DNA of 64,000 bases from Ooceraea biroi (Eukaryota > Arthropoda > Insecta > Hymenoptera > Formicidae): the NCBI RefSeq assembly GCF_003672135.1, contig NC_039513.1, positions 15,465,591 through 15,529,590 of the forward strand, given 5' to 3'. Shown here one piece after another: positions 13,142-25,100 of this stretch (its first letter is position 1; each line of letters starts with the position of its first letter). The notes beneath the pieces are model-generated. The model did not search any database and had not been told where the DNA came from. It saw only the letters and a list, made by a program, of their open reading frames with translations. Made by a program: the position numbers and the translations under genes.

Positions 13142-16100
13142 AGAAAACGAGAAGCAGGTGTACATGGCTGATTGAAATTGAGAGAAAAGTCGGTGTTGTT
13201 TTCAGGCCGGCCGATTTGTAGACCGCTGCATCGAGCAGATCGCGACAAACAGGTGTCGCCGCACGTATAGCGCTTAAGCGTTCCTGACACAGAAATATGT
13301 AAAATCACCTAGTTCAAAGTTCGAGGTAATTTCAAAGTATCGAAAAATAGGTCACGCTTCTCGATGCAGCCGAAAATAGCGCGCTATGTAACGCGACGCG
13401 ATCACAAAGAAAATCATATTAGTCCTCATCAAGCTCGCTGTTGAACAACGCGTCCATTAATGTTGGTTAATGTTTAATTGGCTCGAAGAGTTCCGATGGA
13501 GTAGCAGCTGCGAGGATCGTCCACCAGGTCAGAGCAAATCGTTCCGCGCTTTCATCGCTCGAGATTACGAGCTCGAGATTCCGAGACTCCGCTCCGTTCC
13601 GCTGCGAGTTTATTATCCACGGACGGAGTCTGCATTCGCGTCTCGCATGCGCCGCACCGCACCGGATAGGAGTGCATACAGCAATCAGACGTCGATATGA
13701 AATTTACATCAGCTCCGTGTAATCCCGATTGTCTCGGTTTTCCCCTACGCGCGCTTTGATATCTCAGGACATAAAAGATACCGGAGACTCCCCGGGATGA
13801 AAGCTTAGATTGCGACGCGTCTCCTCGCAGCCCGACGTCGTAAAAATTCAGGATAACAAGAGCTATCGGGCGAACGAGAGGTTTGCGTTGTGCTCCAACG
13901 TGCTTCGTCGCAAATACCGTATTCCGTGCTGCATTTCCAATTTTGCGTCTACGTCGACGCTTTGGAGGCAGGCAGGCAGGCAGGCACTGTTAAACGACGG
14001 AGCACCGAAGGCCGCCCGTCCCATTCAACGACATTACGGAGTTCAATTTCGTCCCGCGTGAGACCAGATGACGACGGCAGTAATGTCCGGTTAGTGGATG
14101 CAGAATCGATCGCTGGGCACAGGTTGATTGCGAGATAAGACTTTTGTGCCTTGCAAATCGAGTTAACTCGGCGATGCGCGGGTCCATTGCGATGGTCTCG
14201 TTTAGAGCAAGCGTTTGCAAAACTCGGCTCTCCATTTACATGCACGTTATCGTTAAACGCGAAAATGATAATCTGTAATTGAGAAGCGCGCGAAGTATTG
14301 ATTGCTGATACTGCTGGGTAACAGGAAACTTAGATTATAGAAAATCACTTTAACTCTTGCAATCATGTTACGAAAGCTTTCGAGATTGTCGAGTGTATGA
14401 ACAGATATAATCCAGCAACTGAAATAAGAGATTATGCATCGTTATTATCGCTCATTGCTGTCTACTAATATTCCACTACAACTTTGATTAATGTTACTTC
14501 TACTTTTTTATGATAAAACGCTAGGCCGTGTCTAATTACCTGTTTTAAATCACTCTTGCGGGGATTACTCAACATAAAAAAGAAAGAAGAAAAAATAGTC
14601 CGTGGAAACGTGCAGACTATAAAGCGTCGTGCAGCGTGTAAACATACGAAAGTTGCTGGAGTAAAGCAATGTCGTAAATTTCAGCGGCTATAAAGGGTTT
14701 ACCTCCTGCGTCGTGAATTTATTTCCCTCAGCAATGTAGATACTTTTTCACGAGTTAGGATAAAGCTTAGTTCCAATCAATATAGAAGACAGATTTGCGG
14801 AATCGTGACGTGCAGTTCGTTCCGAAAGGAGAATCTATTTCCGTTAGTTGCCAAGCGTTCTCAATTTCGTAAGGATCATTATCGTTCGCGTGAAGGGAAC
14901 CATTAATATTCTTTTCGAATCGTCGGGTTCCTTAAAATTACGACGTACCTCGGATAAACGTCAGTCATAACGGGGGAAAGGTGGGGTGGACGTCGACGAG
15001 GAATAAAAATCCTTTTAAATGGCAAAAAAACGGGGGTCGAGAAATTTTTGTGACGGTTGTTAACTGGCCGACGATTGCGCGGCCACAAAAGCAAACACAG
15101 CGGGAAAACATCGATATTCCTGTCGTGACCAAATTCTCACCAAGTGCACCAGAGACTGGACGAGGAGGCAAACAGGATTTCCGGCGGCTTGAATAACTTC
15201 CACTGCGCGCTCGTGTGTACTGTGTCGCAGATCCACGCCGTCTACCTCAATTATTCTATCTCCGATCTGAAAGCACGCACAGGGCAAGTTAAGTCTAAGG
15301 ACGGTCGACCGGCTGCCCGCGTAATGTCGTCATGACAATTGTAGATAATTAAATCTTGATGCTCTCGCAATGCCGCTTCTGGATCGGACCGAATCTAGAT
15401 TCAGAAGGAAGGGAACCGACAAACGCGATAGTGAGGTTCAAAGAAAATTCGCAAATTCAAATGGAACGTATAGCAGTTTGAAACGTATAACATTTTCCAA
15501 ATATAATCGATTGACATTTATCTGAATAGATGCTTGCATAGAATTTATTCAAGTATATTTGTACGTACGTAAGGATACATTTCCGCGACGCGACAAACGA
15601 CATCAACTGGAGTGTCTCGAGAAAACCGTGGTTGCAACTCACGTTTACGTTTTATCGTATATATTATGCCGTACACATAGAATAGTATATAAAGGAACGA
15701 ATCCAGATAGAGCGGAAAAATATTATATCCACGATCGACAGTAAAGGGGATTGCTTCAAGGAAACCGCGTTACCTTGAGACCACCGGTTCTACCGGCTGG
15801 GCTATTCGGTAGAACATTCTTTATGAATATCCCGGAGATATTCTGGGACTTGCTGGAGCCACCATTGTGCAGATCAACCTGAAACAAGCAATCGATCGTC
15901 GTTTAATGCTCGCGTGTTACGGTACCCGTAACTAAACGAGGGGATCGACGTGGCCGTAATTGAACGATTCAGCTACTGACAATTCACAGTTTAATCGTAG
16001 TTAAATTTAATCAGTGCTCTTCTCTCTCTCTCTCGTATTCTCTGCAAGTATGTCGACTCTGTTAACTCGAAGACTACACCGCAGCCACGCCGGCAATTCC

Positions 16101-19100
16101 ATTCGAGACAGATTATAGCCCCCGTGATTTCCCCACGTCACACAAATCCCCACGTCCCGCTTCCAATTTCTCCTGGTCATTTGTTCTTATTAATCTCTCA
16201 TTGGTTCTGTCGCCGCATCATCAGGCGATAATCGAATTAAAGCAATCATTTAACGCCGCAAGATTCGGGGTGCGCGTTGGATAATCGATCGCATTCCCCG
16301 CCGAGTAGAGAAACAAACGTGCATATCGAATCGACGGCGAATTCCGGCGTTTACGATTGACGCGTTACTTCACCGGCGAATTTACGATCCGCATAGGTAA
16401 AATCGTAAATTACTTGCAAGCAAAGGCGGTATTGGCAGAGAATAATTGCACGAATTAATTAAATGTAGAATTACACTGTCGACCTGCGTGATGCATTGCG
16501 ATAATTTGCATAAAATGTCATTTTCAAGAATTCCCACGGACGATCATCAAAATGAAAGGCAACGAAGCCATTGCATCTTCTTGTTTGATATCTGAAAACT
16601 GACCGCTGAAAACTGCATTAACACATTGACACCACGCAATTTGCAGTGACACCACTACTACGCAGTTTACACAATCCATATCACGGGACACCATCGTTGA
16701 TTTGACGTTGGTTTGACGCACTGCAATGGATGTTTAATTGCCCATACTTTATTCGCGCCGACCAACATTTCCAACGTTCCGCTCATCGACAAAAGCCTCT
16801 TTTAATCTGATAGAATTTATTCATCGGATCGTGTCAGATCTATTCAACACCCAGCCGTGTAACTGAATGTAAACGTATGCACGTGTCGGTTTATTACTTG
16901 TTGAAATCCAATATTAATTATCACTGGCTGAATTATTGAGTTACAGATCACCCGGCGCGAAATAGATCTATCAAGCCATGTGTTTACTAGAGTCCATCTG
17001 GTTCGACCTACTTCGCTAACTCTGTCCGAATGTTTCAATAGCCGTCGTAACATTCTCCATTTTAAAGGCGAGCTATAAAATACTGGGCGCAATATCGGTG
17101 AACCAACACTCGTCTATTCGCGGTTATATTCGTGCGTGCTAATAAAAGAGATACGAAAAACTGTGGCTCGATCGTGTGATGTGAGAACTGGCCGGTGGTT
17201 CAGGATTATCCGCATTGATCGGGGGGGCGCGCGGAAGGGAAGAAGGGATCTGGAAAATTTATAAAAATAAATCTTTTAAGGTCTTTTAATATCACCGCAA
17301 CGTATGCACCGCACGTTCGCTGGAATTTAGATCAATGTATAAAAACGCGATATCATATACTTCCGAAATTAATCTAAATCGCTTTAAATAATGTATAAAG
17401 GATGATACGATTTTGTATTAACTCGGTAACGAAAAAAATAAACGTAAAAGAATTTTGAATATGAATCAAACAAATACTTGATAAAATTGCAACTAGTACA
17501 TCCTAACATTTAATCAACATAATCGAACAGTACTAGCAAAGAAAGTATTATCATGTATTAAAATTCTCGCTTAACGTAACATTCGTTTTATCGAATAATC
17601 TATATTCTTCATTAACTAAAATGAGTAGATTAAATTTTATCTGTACCTTGCGTACCTTGCCGCCAACGATACTGAGCCCCAGGCTGGTCTTAGGCTCCCT
17701 GTATATCTCCACCAGTCTCTCGGGGCCCCAGTGCTTCGACCAGGCGACATCACCATCGTGCTCCCGGTGCGTGACAGTCATGTCCCCCTTCCCCTCCACG
17801 AAGACGACCGTCGGGAACTTGCGCGGCGAGCTCGAGCTCGACGAGGGCGAGCTCTCGGTCTTCCTGGACGTCGAGCTGGCTGGCCTGCTCTGGCGTTCCG
17901 GATGCGTTCCAGCGTCCGGCTGATCAGCCTCGAGCAGCTCGTCGTCGCTGCATTGGATCGCCTTTGATTCCTGGTAGGTCTGTACCTCGACCTCACGTCG
18001 CGGACTGCGCAGGATGTCCTCGCGCGGGTAGGATCTCGAGCGGTCGGGGGATCTCACGGAAATGTCCTCCGGTATGCACTGGATGCTCTTCGACTCCTGT
18101 ATCTGCTCCGACCGGGCCGGGCTGTCGGTGAACTCACCTCTCACGAGTTCGCCCAGGTCATCCAACGAGCACTGCACACTCTTATCCTCGCCCTGGGTCT
18201 GCGTCTGCACTTCCCGCCGCGGGCTCTGGAAGTACTTCTGGCCGACGTGGAACGGGCTGATTCTGGACGGCTCCTCGTACGGGCTCGTCACACTCTGCTC
18301 AGGACTGCACTGCGTGCTCTTCGACTCCTGCACAGTCTGCGTCTGCACGTCGCGCTTCTCCTTGGGCGAGTACTGCGTCTCCTTGAAGCTGTGCTCGACC
18401 TCCTCGAGACTCTCCTCGTAAACTTCGCGGGTCCAGCTCTCGGGGATTGGTCTCAACACGTCCTCCAGCGAACTAGCGATCACCTCGTGGAACAGGTGAT
18501 CCGACTGGCTCTCGAGCGTCTGGCTCTGATACTCCAAGGAATGCTCCTTGCAGATCAAGCTGTCCTCCTCGTGCCTGCGAATTACTTCCTCCAGCGGCGA
18601 GCGTTTCTGTCGCGAAGGTGTCTGTCCATAATCGCGAGCCTCCTCCTTCTTTTGGAGATCCTCTTGCGCTGGGATCACGAGATCGGCAAGCTCGCTCGGT
18701 CGGATCGGGAGGTCCCTCGGAATGGGAATGGATTTGCGCCGAACGCTTGAGAAGAAAAACCATAGATCAGAATCCGCTATCGCGCGATTAATCAGCGACT
18801 TCGTGGCGGACATTTAAAGGAGCAGCGCGAAAGCTATTGTCGGCACGAAGTCAGTGACGATAAATGACTCTGGTCAGTGTCGCATTTGAGATCCGACCAG
18901 CTTCAATTACGTGTAACGGTTTTCTTAATTGCAACGATCCGCCTTGTATGCGCTTGACGCAAACCATCAATATAAAAAGACTGGCTGATGCCGAGGTCAT
19001 TTGGTACCGTCTAGCACTCTGCGCTGATAAATCACGAGCAACTGCTTCATCCCGGTATCGGTACAAAAATAAAATTATAATAATTTCACCGTTAATTATC

Positions 19101-22100
19101 TTCGTGACCTACCGACAACAGTGTTTTTACAGTATTAATCAGCGAATTTATGATTAGACTTGGTGAGATATGGATAGTACAAGAAACGAATAGTTCTTGA
19201 CACGAATACGTTGACTGACTTGATAATAACGTATCTGCATGAAATACGAGATTTAGATGCAATCTTTATAATTGATACGATTATCAAGATGTACGAGCAA
19301 TAATCAAAAGCTCGACGAGACATAGGTCTCGTAAGAAATTTAAAAATATTTCAAAGTTTTTTTAATCTTGCTAAAAGAAAAATGAAATAAAGTACACAAA
19401 TATTATATTATTATAATTTCACGATTATATTTCTCGATACTATATCTTGGGTAAAATTGAAGCAAAAGTCGTGTAACAGAGAATAATGTATGTAGGCCTA
19501 TAGTCGCATGTGAGAGCGCTATCCCCGATGCGAAACGTGCGCACATTTTCGATATGTATACACGTGAATGGTATAAATCCCACGCGGAAACTTGCCGGAC
19601 CTACCACTGTGTTTGCTTTTAGGTAAAAGTTTCTTCTGTTCGAATGATCACGGTATCTGGAGCGAAAACATCTGAAAATTCCTTTGCAAGCTCAAGACCA
19701 GCTAACTCAATTTATTATTTATATACAACCGTACTCAATATTCATGCTTTCACTAGATTAGTACGTCTCGATGATGCATATTTAATAGAAACGAAAACTT
19801 TTAAATATATAACATTGCCCGTACAACTCTGATATTCCTTTCGTTTCGTAGATTGTCAACTTGTCAACTATTCCGTAACGCATTTATTACATGCATTGCA
19901 TTTCTTCAATTAGCTGGGATCGCGCGAATCGATCCGCTGGATCTGAATAAGTAATACAAAATCGTGCAAAGCGCGTTCATTATGGCTTAATGGAACACAG
20001 CTTGAGAATCCTTATGTAATCGATCGTACAGCGAGGCGTCTAACTTGAATAAATTCCGAAACAGGTTTATCCGCTTAAAGATCAGTAGCTGAATCTGCCT
20101 CGCGGACGTATCTCCATATATCCATCGATCACAATGACTCTTAAGCCCTCCCCCGTTTCCCCCAGGATCTCTATGACGCTAATCGTCTTTTACACATGTC
20201 GTCGCGCAGAAGTGCGTAAGAAGGATCAAAATCAGGGGATTCACCAGCTTATTCGCCAGCAGATCCAACGACGATCGCTCGCTCGCGCGTCAACGTACTC
20301 CGGACTTCCGTTATCCAAGCGAGACGTGATCGAAGCGCGGCTCACTCACTTCCGTTCTCGTCTGAGCGAGTGGACGTTCACTGCTCCCTCAGCGAGGTCG
20401 TCTTCCGTCCGCACTCACTTCCGGCGGTAAACTCCTCTCGAGCGAGCGCGAAGGGTTCGCACCCCCTGTCTTGAGGGGGCGTGCGCGCCGAGGAGGAAAA
20501 GAATACCGAAAGGGAGAGTACTCTCTCGAGCGCGCCTCGTCGCGGACGCCGCGTCCTCGGAGAACACGAGGAGGGAAGAAATCGCGGAGGAATCGCCGAG
20601 GAAGTCCTCGCACCTCGCTCGTTACGCTGCGGAAGCCAAAGTGTTCACTGCCGTCTCTTCGGCAGCCGGCGCTCCGTGCGTCACTACGAACTGGCTTCCT
20701 CTGATCTAATAAGCAGCACTCCTACGAAGCGCATGTACACACACACACTACACATACACGCAGTTGTGCTTGTACATGTATATAGATGTGCGAGCGCGCG
20801 CGCAAGGTCAGTGGCACACGCGGAACGGCACGTATACGCGCAAATGCGCGCAAACGCCGACCACGGCACCGCGACGAGGAGGACGACGATGTGCCGTACG
20901 TGGACGCACGCAGACTGCTGGAGGCGCGGACGACTCGCGCGAGAGTGCTCGGCGCGAGTGCGTGCGCGCGCGCTCGCCTCCGCGGCGGTGCGGGAGGAGC
21001 TGCGCGCGTGTGCGTGCCTCCATACGCACGATATAATATATACGTACACACGGTGTCTTACATGTGCTCCGCACACAAGGTGTTCTAAAAAAACTCGCGT
21101 GATAAGACGGTATCGTTTGTTTAAGCGTGAATCGCCGATCACGCGCACCTGCGAGGCGAGCGCGTTTAAAGTCGAATTATATTACGCGCCAGAGAGTTAA
21201 ATGCTGAATAGTGAGACGCGTGATGGTCAGATGATTGATGGTTACATCGTGTGCATGTGGAAAGGAAAATAAATCTCGCACGTCGCCGAGTTGTCTCTGG
21301 AGCTCGGGTAGTCGGGTATCCGCAAGGCGTCGCACGCGCGGATTACGACCAGTTTCGTGGGTAGTTGCGTGACCCAGGGGCTCACGTTACACGAACACTC
21401 ATGCCATGAAACTCGAATCTTTATATGTCCCTCATAAATTAAGTTATAGCATAAACTAAGAGCACTTCGGCAATCAAGTACGGAGATTCAAATTATCAAT
21501 TCGGCGGAATTCGCTGCAAATAAAATCAATTATAAAATAAAGTTTTGAAATGTAAGTTTTAATTAAATTTTAATTAAAAACTCTTTGGTTCTCGATGCGT
21601 TGTTAATTATACAGCTTCGTAAGTTAGTTTCAGATATCAATCCTCGTTGAAGAAAAAAATAAGCAGAATAGTCTTGTGTCTTGAGATGATAATAACGCTT
21701 TGTGCGGTCATTATAGGTCTTCCTGAATACCTCGCGTAGAGCTTAGAAAAAGCCGCGTACGAAGGCACATGCAGTCGTATATACATATAACACTGCATAA
21801 CTATACATAATTGCGTAATTATACAAGAGCACACACAGTACAATGTACATGTAATTATACGCGTTTATAAAGGGGCGAATGTGTGTGCGGCAGAGCACAC
21901 GTCATCAGAATAATACACGTGACTATGTATGCGGAGATTCGCAGGATGACCTAGGTATATATGTAGATCGTATACACGGAATGGCTCACGGGAAATAAGA
22001 ATACGTTTGTGGATGTACGTTGTTGAATGCGCGCGGAATGTATCTACGCGTACGTGTATGTACGTGTGTGCGCTCGTACATGCTTCTGGCGTGGTTGAAA

Positions 22101-25100
22101 GTTCATCTGGAGCCGCGGAGGTGGCGCAAAACCGAAAGGGGTACGTGTACCCGCATGCACACACCCTCGCATAACGGAAATGCGCGGGCGAACGTGTGCT
22201 CCGGGAGTCGCGGTGTACGTGAATGAGATTCGACGTGATATATCCTTGTACGTGCATGCGCCCGCATGAGTGTGCGCGTATGTAGCAGTCGAAGTAATCC
22301 GAACGGCTCGTATCGGCCAAGCCAATTTTCAATAAGTGACGACTAGTTCTGCAGCCGCGTTCGACGTGGAATTTCTCGAGATTGGTAATCGCGTGAAGGA
22401 CTGAGAAAACGGTTCAATAATAAATATCTGCTAAAAATATAAGAAAAAGATCACTTGAAGAAGCGTGATCCCGTTTTAACGAATTAAATTTACCGCACGT
22501 GAATTAAATTGAAATTATTCGACTCCATGTGCACAGTCGATATGAATAAGATTCTATTATATGAATTAAAATAGAGATCATTTTCGTATTGTTAAAACAC
22601 GGTTATCTTCATTTTCTCCGTTCTCCTCCCGCGTTATGCTCAGCTATCTTTACGCGATACGGACCAGCCATTCCTTCGCTCTGCTTCGCCTACGCTTCTT
22701 ACAAAAACGAAAGTTTCCACCTTTCCTCGGTGCCTCCTTCCGCTTTGACTCTTCCACATCTCCGGTCTTATCTGTCTGTAGCCACCGGCAACTTCGTGCA
22801 TCTTTTCAGCCTCTTTACGTCGCGTATCTCCTCGCGCACATCTTTCTCCTTCACTCCCTCGCAATTCCGCTCGTGCTCTCCGCTTCTTTGTCGGAACGGC
22901 GCTTTTATCTCTCTTCTTATTTTCCTGTGTCACATCACGCGCGTGTTTGTCCCGTCGTGCTCGCCATCCTCTTTCATTTTGCAAATCCGTTGTTATTCCA
23001 GTTCTCCTTCCCGCGAGTAAACTGCAAATCTGTGCAATCTCCGCTTTTCCCCCCCGTCCCGCCACGCTCGTTTCGTCTCGCCGCTCGTTACGTCATGGTC
23101 TTCTTCCCGACTTCCTTTCCCGAGACGTCGAGACGTCGATCTGTCTATTGCACTTTTGGCTTGCCCGTCTCACTTCTCGCTCCAGCTTGGCTGATACATA
23201 CTTGATGTATACCGGCTACCTCTTTTCGCTCCACTGTGCCACGCCGGCCCCTTTGCGCCCATTTCTACTGCTCGAACTGCTCGAGAAATATCTCGTTTGT
23301 TCTGCCTCTTCCTCTGCCAACCACCGACGGCCCTGTCGGTCTATGCTATGCTTTCGGAATTTCTCCCTCTGTATCTACTCCGCGTCCGGAGTCAGGTCTC
23401 CGTTTTCATCGGCTGTATCGCGTTCGATTTCGCCCGCCACGCGAGACCGACTCTATCGGTCCGTTTCCACTTTGTTATTTCACGCCATCGGGTATCATCT
23501 ATATCAGCAATTATTTAAGCTGCTTGTTCTATCAGACATGATGTAACAGCACAGTAACAAACGTTATTAAGAAAGACGATTAAGAGACACACATTATATC
23601 TGTATAAATTAATATGTAAAATTTTGCCGCGGATGATACGGCCGATTTCTTTGATCGCAAAGTTACTCGCAAAAACGCGCGAAATATTTAAGACGTAAAA
23701 AAAAATAAATAATCGCACCGCATGTGCTGTGCAAGATTTCAACGTGAATCCGAGCGCTCCATAAAAAAATAGCACTCCGCGGTAAGTGGTTTTTTGCGTG
23801 GGTGTAACTTCAACAACTTTGCAAGAAAAGTTCATAAAACATCGTAAATGTAAATAGCGGCGGACAAGTTTCCAGAGAGCGGTTTCCAGACGACAAACGG
23901 AAACAGGAGATTAAAGGGAGACATTCCTGTCCTCCAGTCGGTTATTATCATCTCATGTACATAGATTCGTCAAATTAAAAATTAATGTCCGAGACGCTGC
24001 TCCATCTCTCTGAAACGACGCTGAATATGACACAGTACGAGATGTACAGAGCACGAGCTAACTAACAAGAAGAATTTCAACATGAGATATAAATATGAGA
24101 TACGGATTTCCTCGATTTGCATGTTTTGCACCGCGTGTAATAAAACTGGAACCCGCGTTTGAATAATCGCGATTCCACATGCCGTTTCTGTTCATTATCT
24201 GGTGAAGGCTACGTATGAAAAATAAATAACTATTTCTTTTTTCATCGTTTCAAGAGCAACGCGTTGATTTTTTCAGCTTTTTCGCGTGTCCACTGTAGTA
24301 CATGTAGAAATTACGTGTGTGGTGAAAAGTAATTTCGATGAATTTTTCAGTACGCCTGCACGGTATTTTCGGGATGCGAGGCATTTCGTCATTCGTATTA
24401 ATGGTGACCTAGATTTTCAGTAAATTGTACGAGCACTTCGGGGTTTCTATGGCCATACGTGTAATCCAACCCTAATCGGGACCGACAAACTATGGGGAGT
24501 AAACATTGTTTGTAAATCGACATTCGAAGCCCCGAGCGACGACATCGCTCGAACTTATAACTCGATCGACAGACCGCATCCACGATGCTGCAAACAAAAT
24601 TGTTGTCCCTTTCCACGGCTACGTGGTGACATTGATCGATCTTCGTCCATGTGAATAATCATCGAAATTATTCTCTGACGTAATCGGGTATCCAATAAGA
24701 TAAAAGATTCATTCCATTCCGGAACGTTTTCCTTGATAACAAGAATTATGCGAATAACACATTGTCGATACGTCAATATCAGCTAATTTTTTTAATTACT
24801 AATTCTTCGACAGAATTACTTGCCTATTAATTATTTTTAATATGCATATCTCTCTGATAACTTTTTCGGTGATTAATATTAAAACCAGTGCTTTATTGGA
24901 AGAAATGTCAGAGTTGAAAGTTTTGTTGAAGAAAATAGATACGTAACATGTAGTTGTCTATAAAATTTATGGGAACATTCGCGAACGAATGTACCTAGAT
25001 ATCAGCTTTGTGGGGGCTATAAACTGTAGAGCTGTAAGAAGACGACAGAAATCTTACCTAGAAGCGGCACTTTCTTTCGCATCTTCCGCTGTAATCTTCC

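Larger units (their letters stand above)
10646..15140 (-). other. inaD intron between PDZ1 and the PDZ1-PDZ2 linker
   Basis: A 4.5-kb intron. It holds a GC-rich block at about 11700-12190 open in several frames, AT-rich DNA at 12230-12480, CT-rich DNA at 12720-13040, a GA run at 13107-13135 and an AGGC run near 13963-13986. No exon could be fixed by splice sites and phase. Confidence 0.6.
18746..25057 (-). other. inaD intron 3 (6.3 kb)
   Basis: Separates the charged-region exons from the repeat-bearing exon. Contains an in-frame ATG at 18813 just before exon 4, a CpG-rich block at 20.1-21.1 kb and a pyrimidine-rich block at 22.6-23.5 kb. No nested gene could be supported. Confidence 0.6.

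Noticed and set aside
15060..15140. Reading on past the PDZ1 donor at 15141
   Set aside because: The extension (VRIWSRQEYRC) is intron sequence; the TTG/GTGAGA donor and phase to the next exon support splicing.
20481..21200. 239-codon plus-strand ORF in the CpG-rich block
   Set aside because: Up to six overlapping frames are open and the peptides are Arg/Ala/Cys/His-rich; treated as a regulatory-type block.
22589..23546. Plus-strand ORFs of 140-200 codons
   Set aside because: They arise from a long C/T-biased tract that leaves all plus frames open; composition is Ser/Leu/Phe/Arg and no domain is seen.
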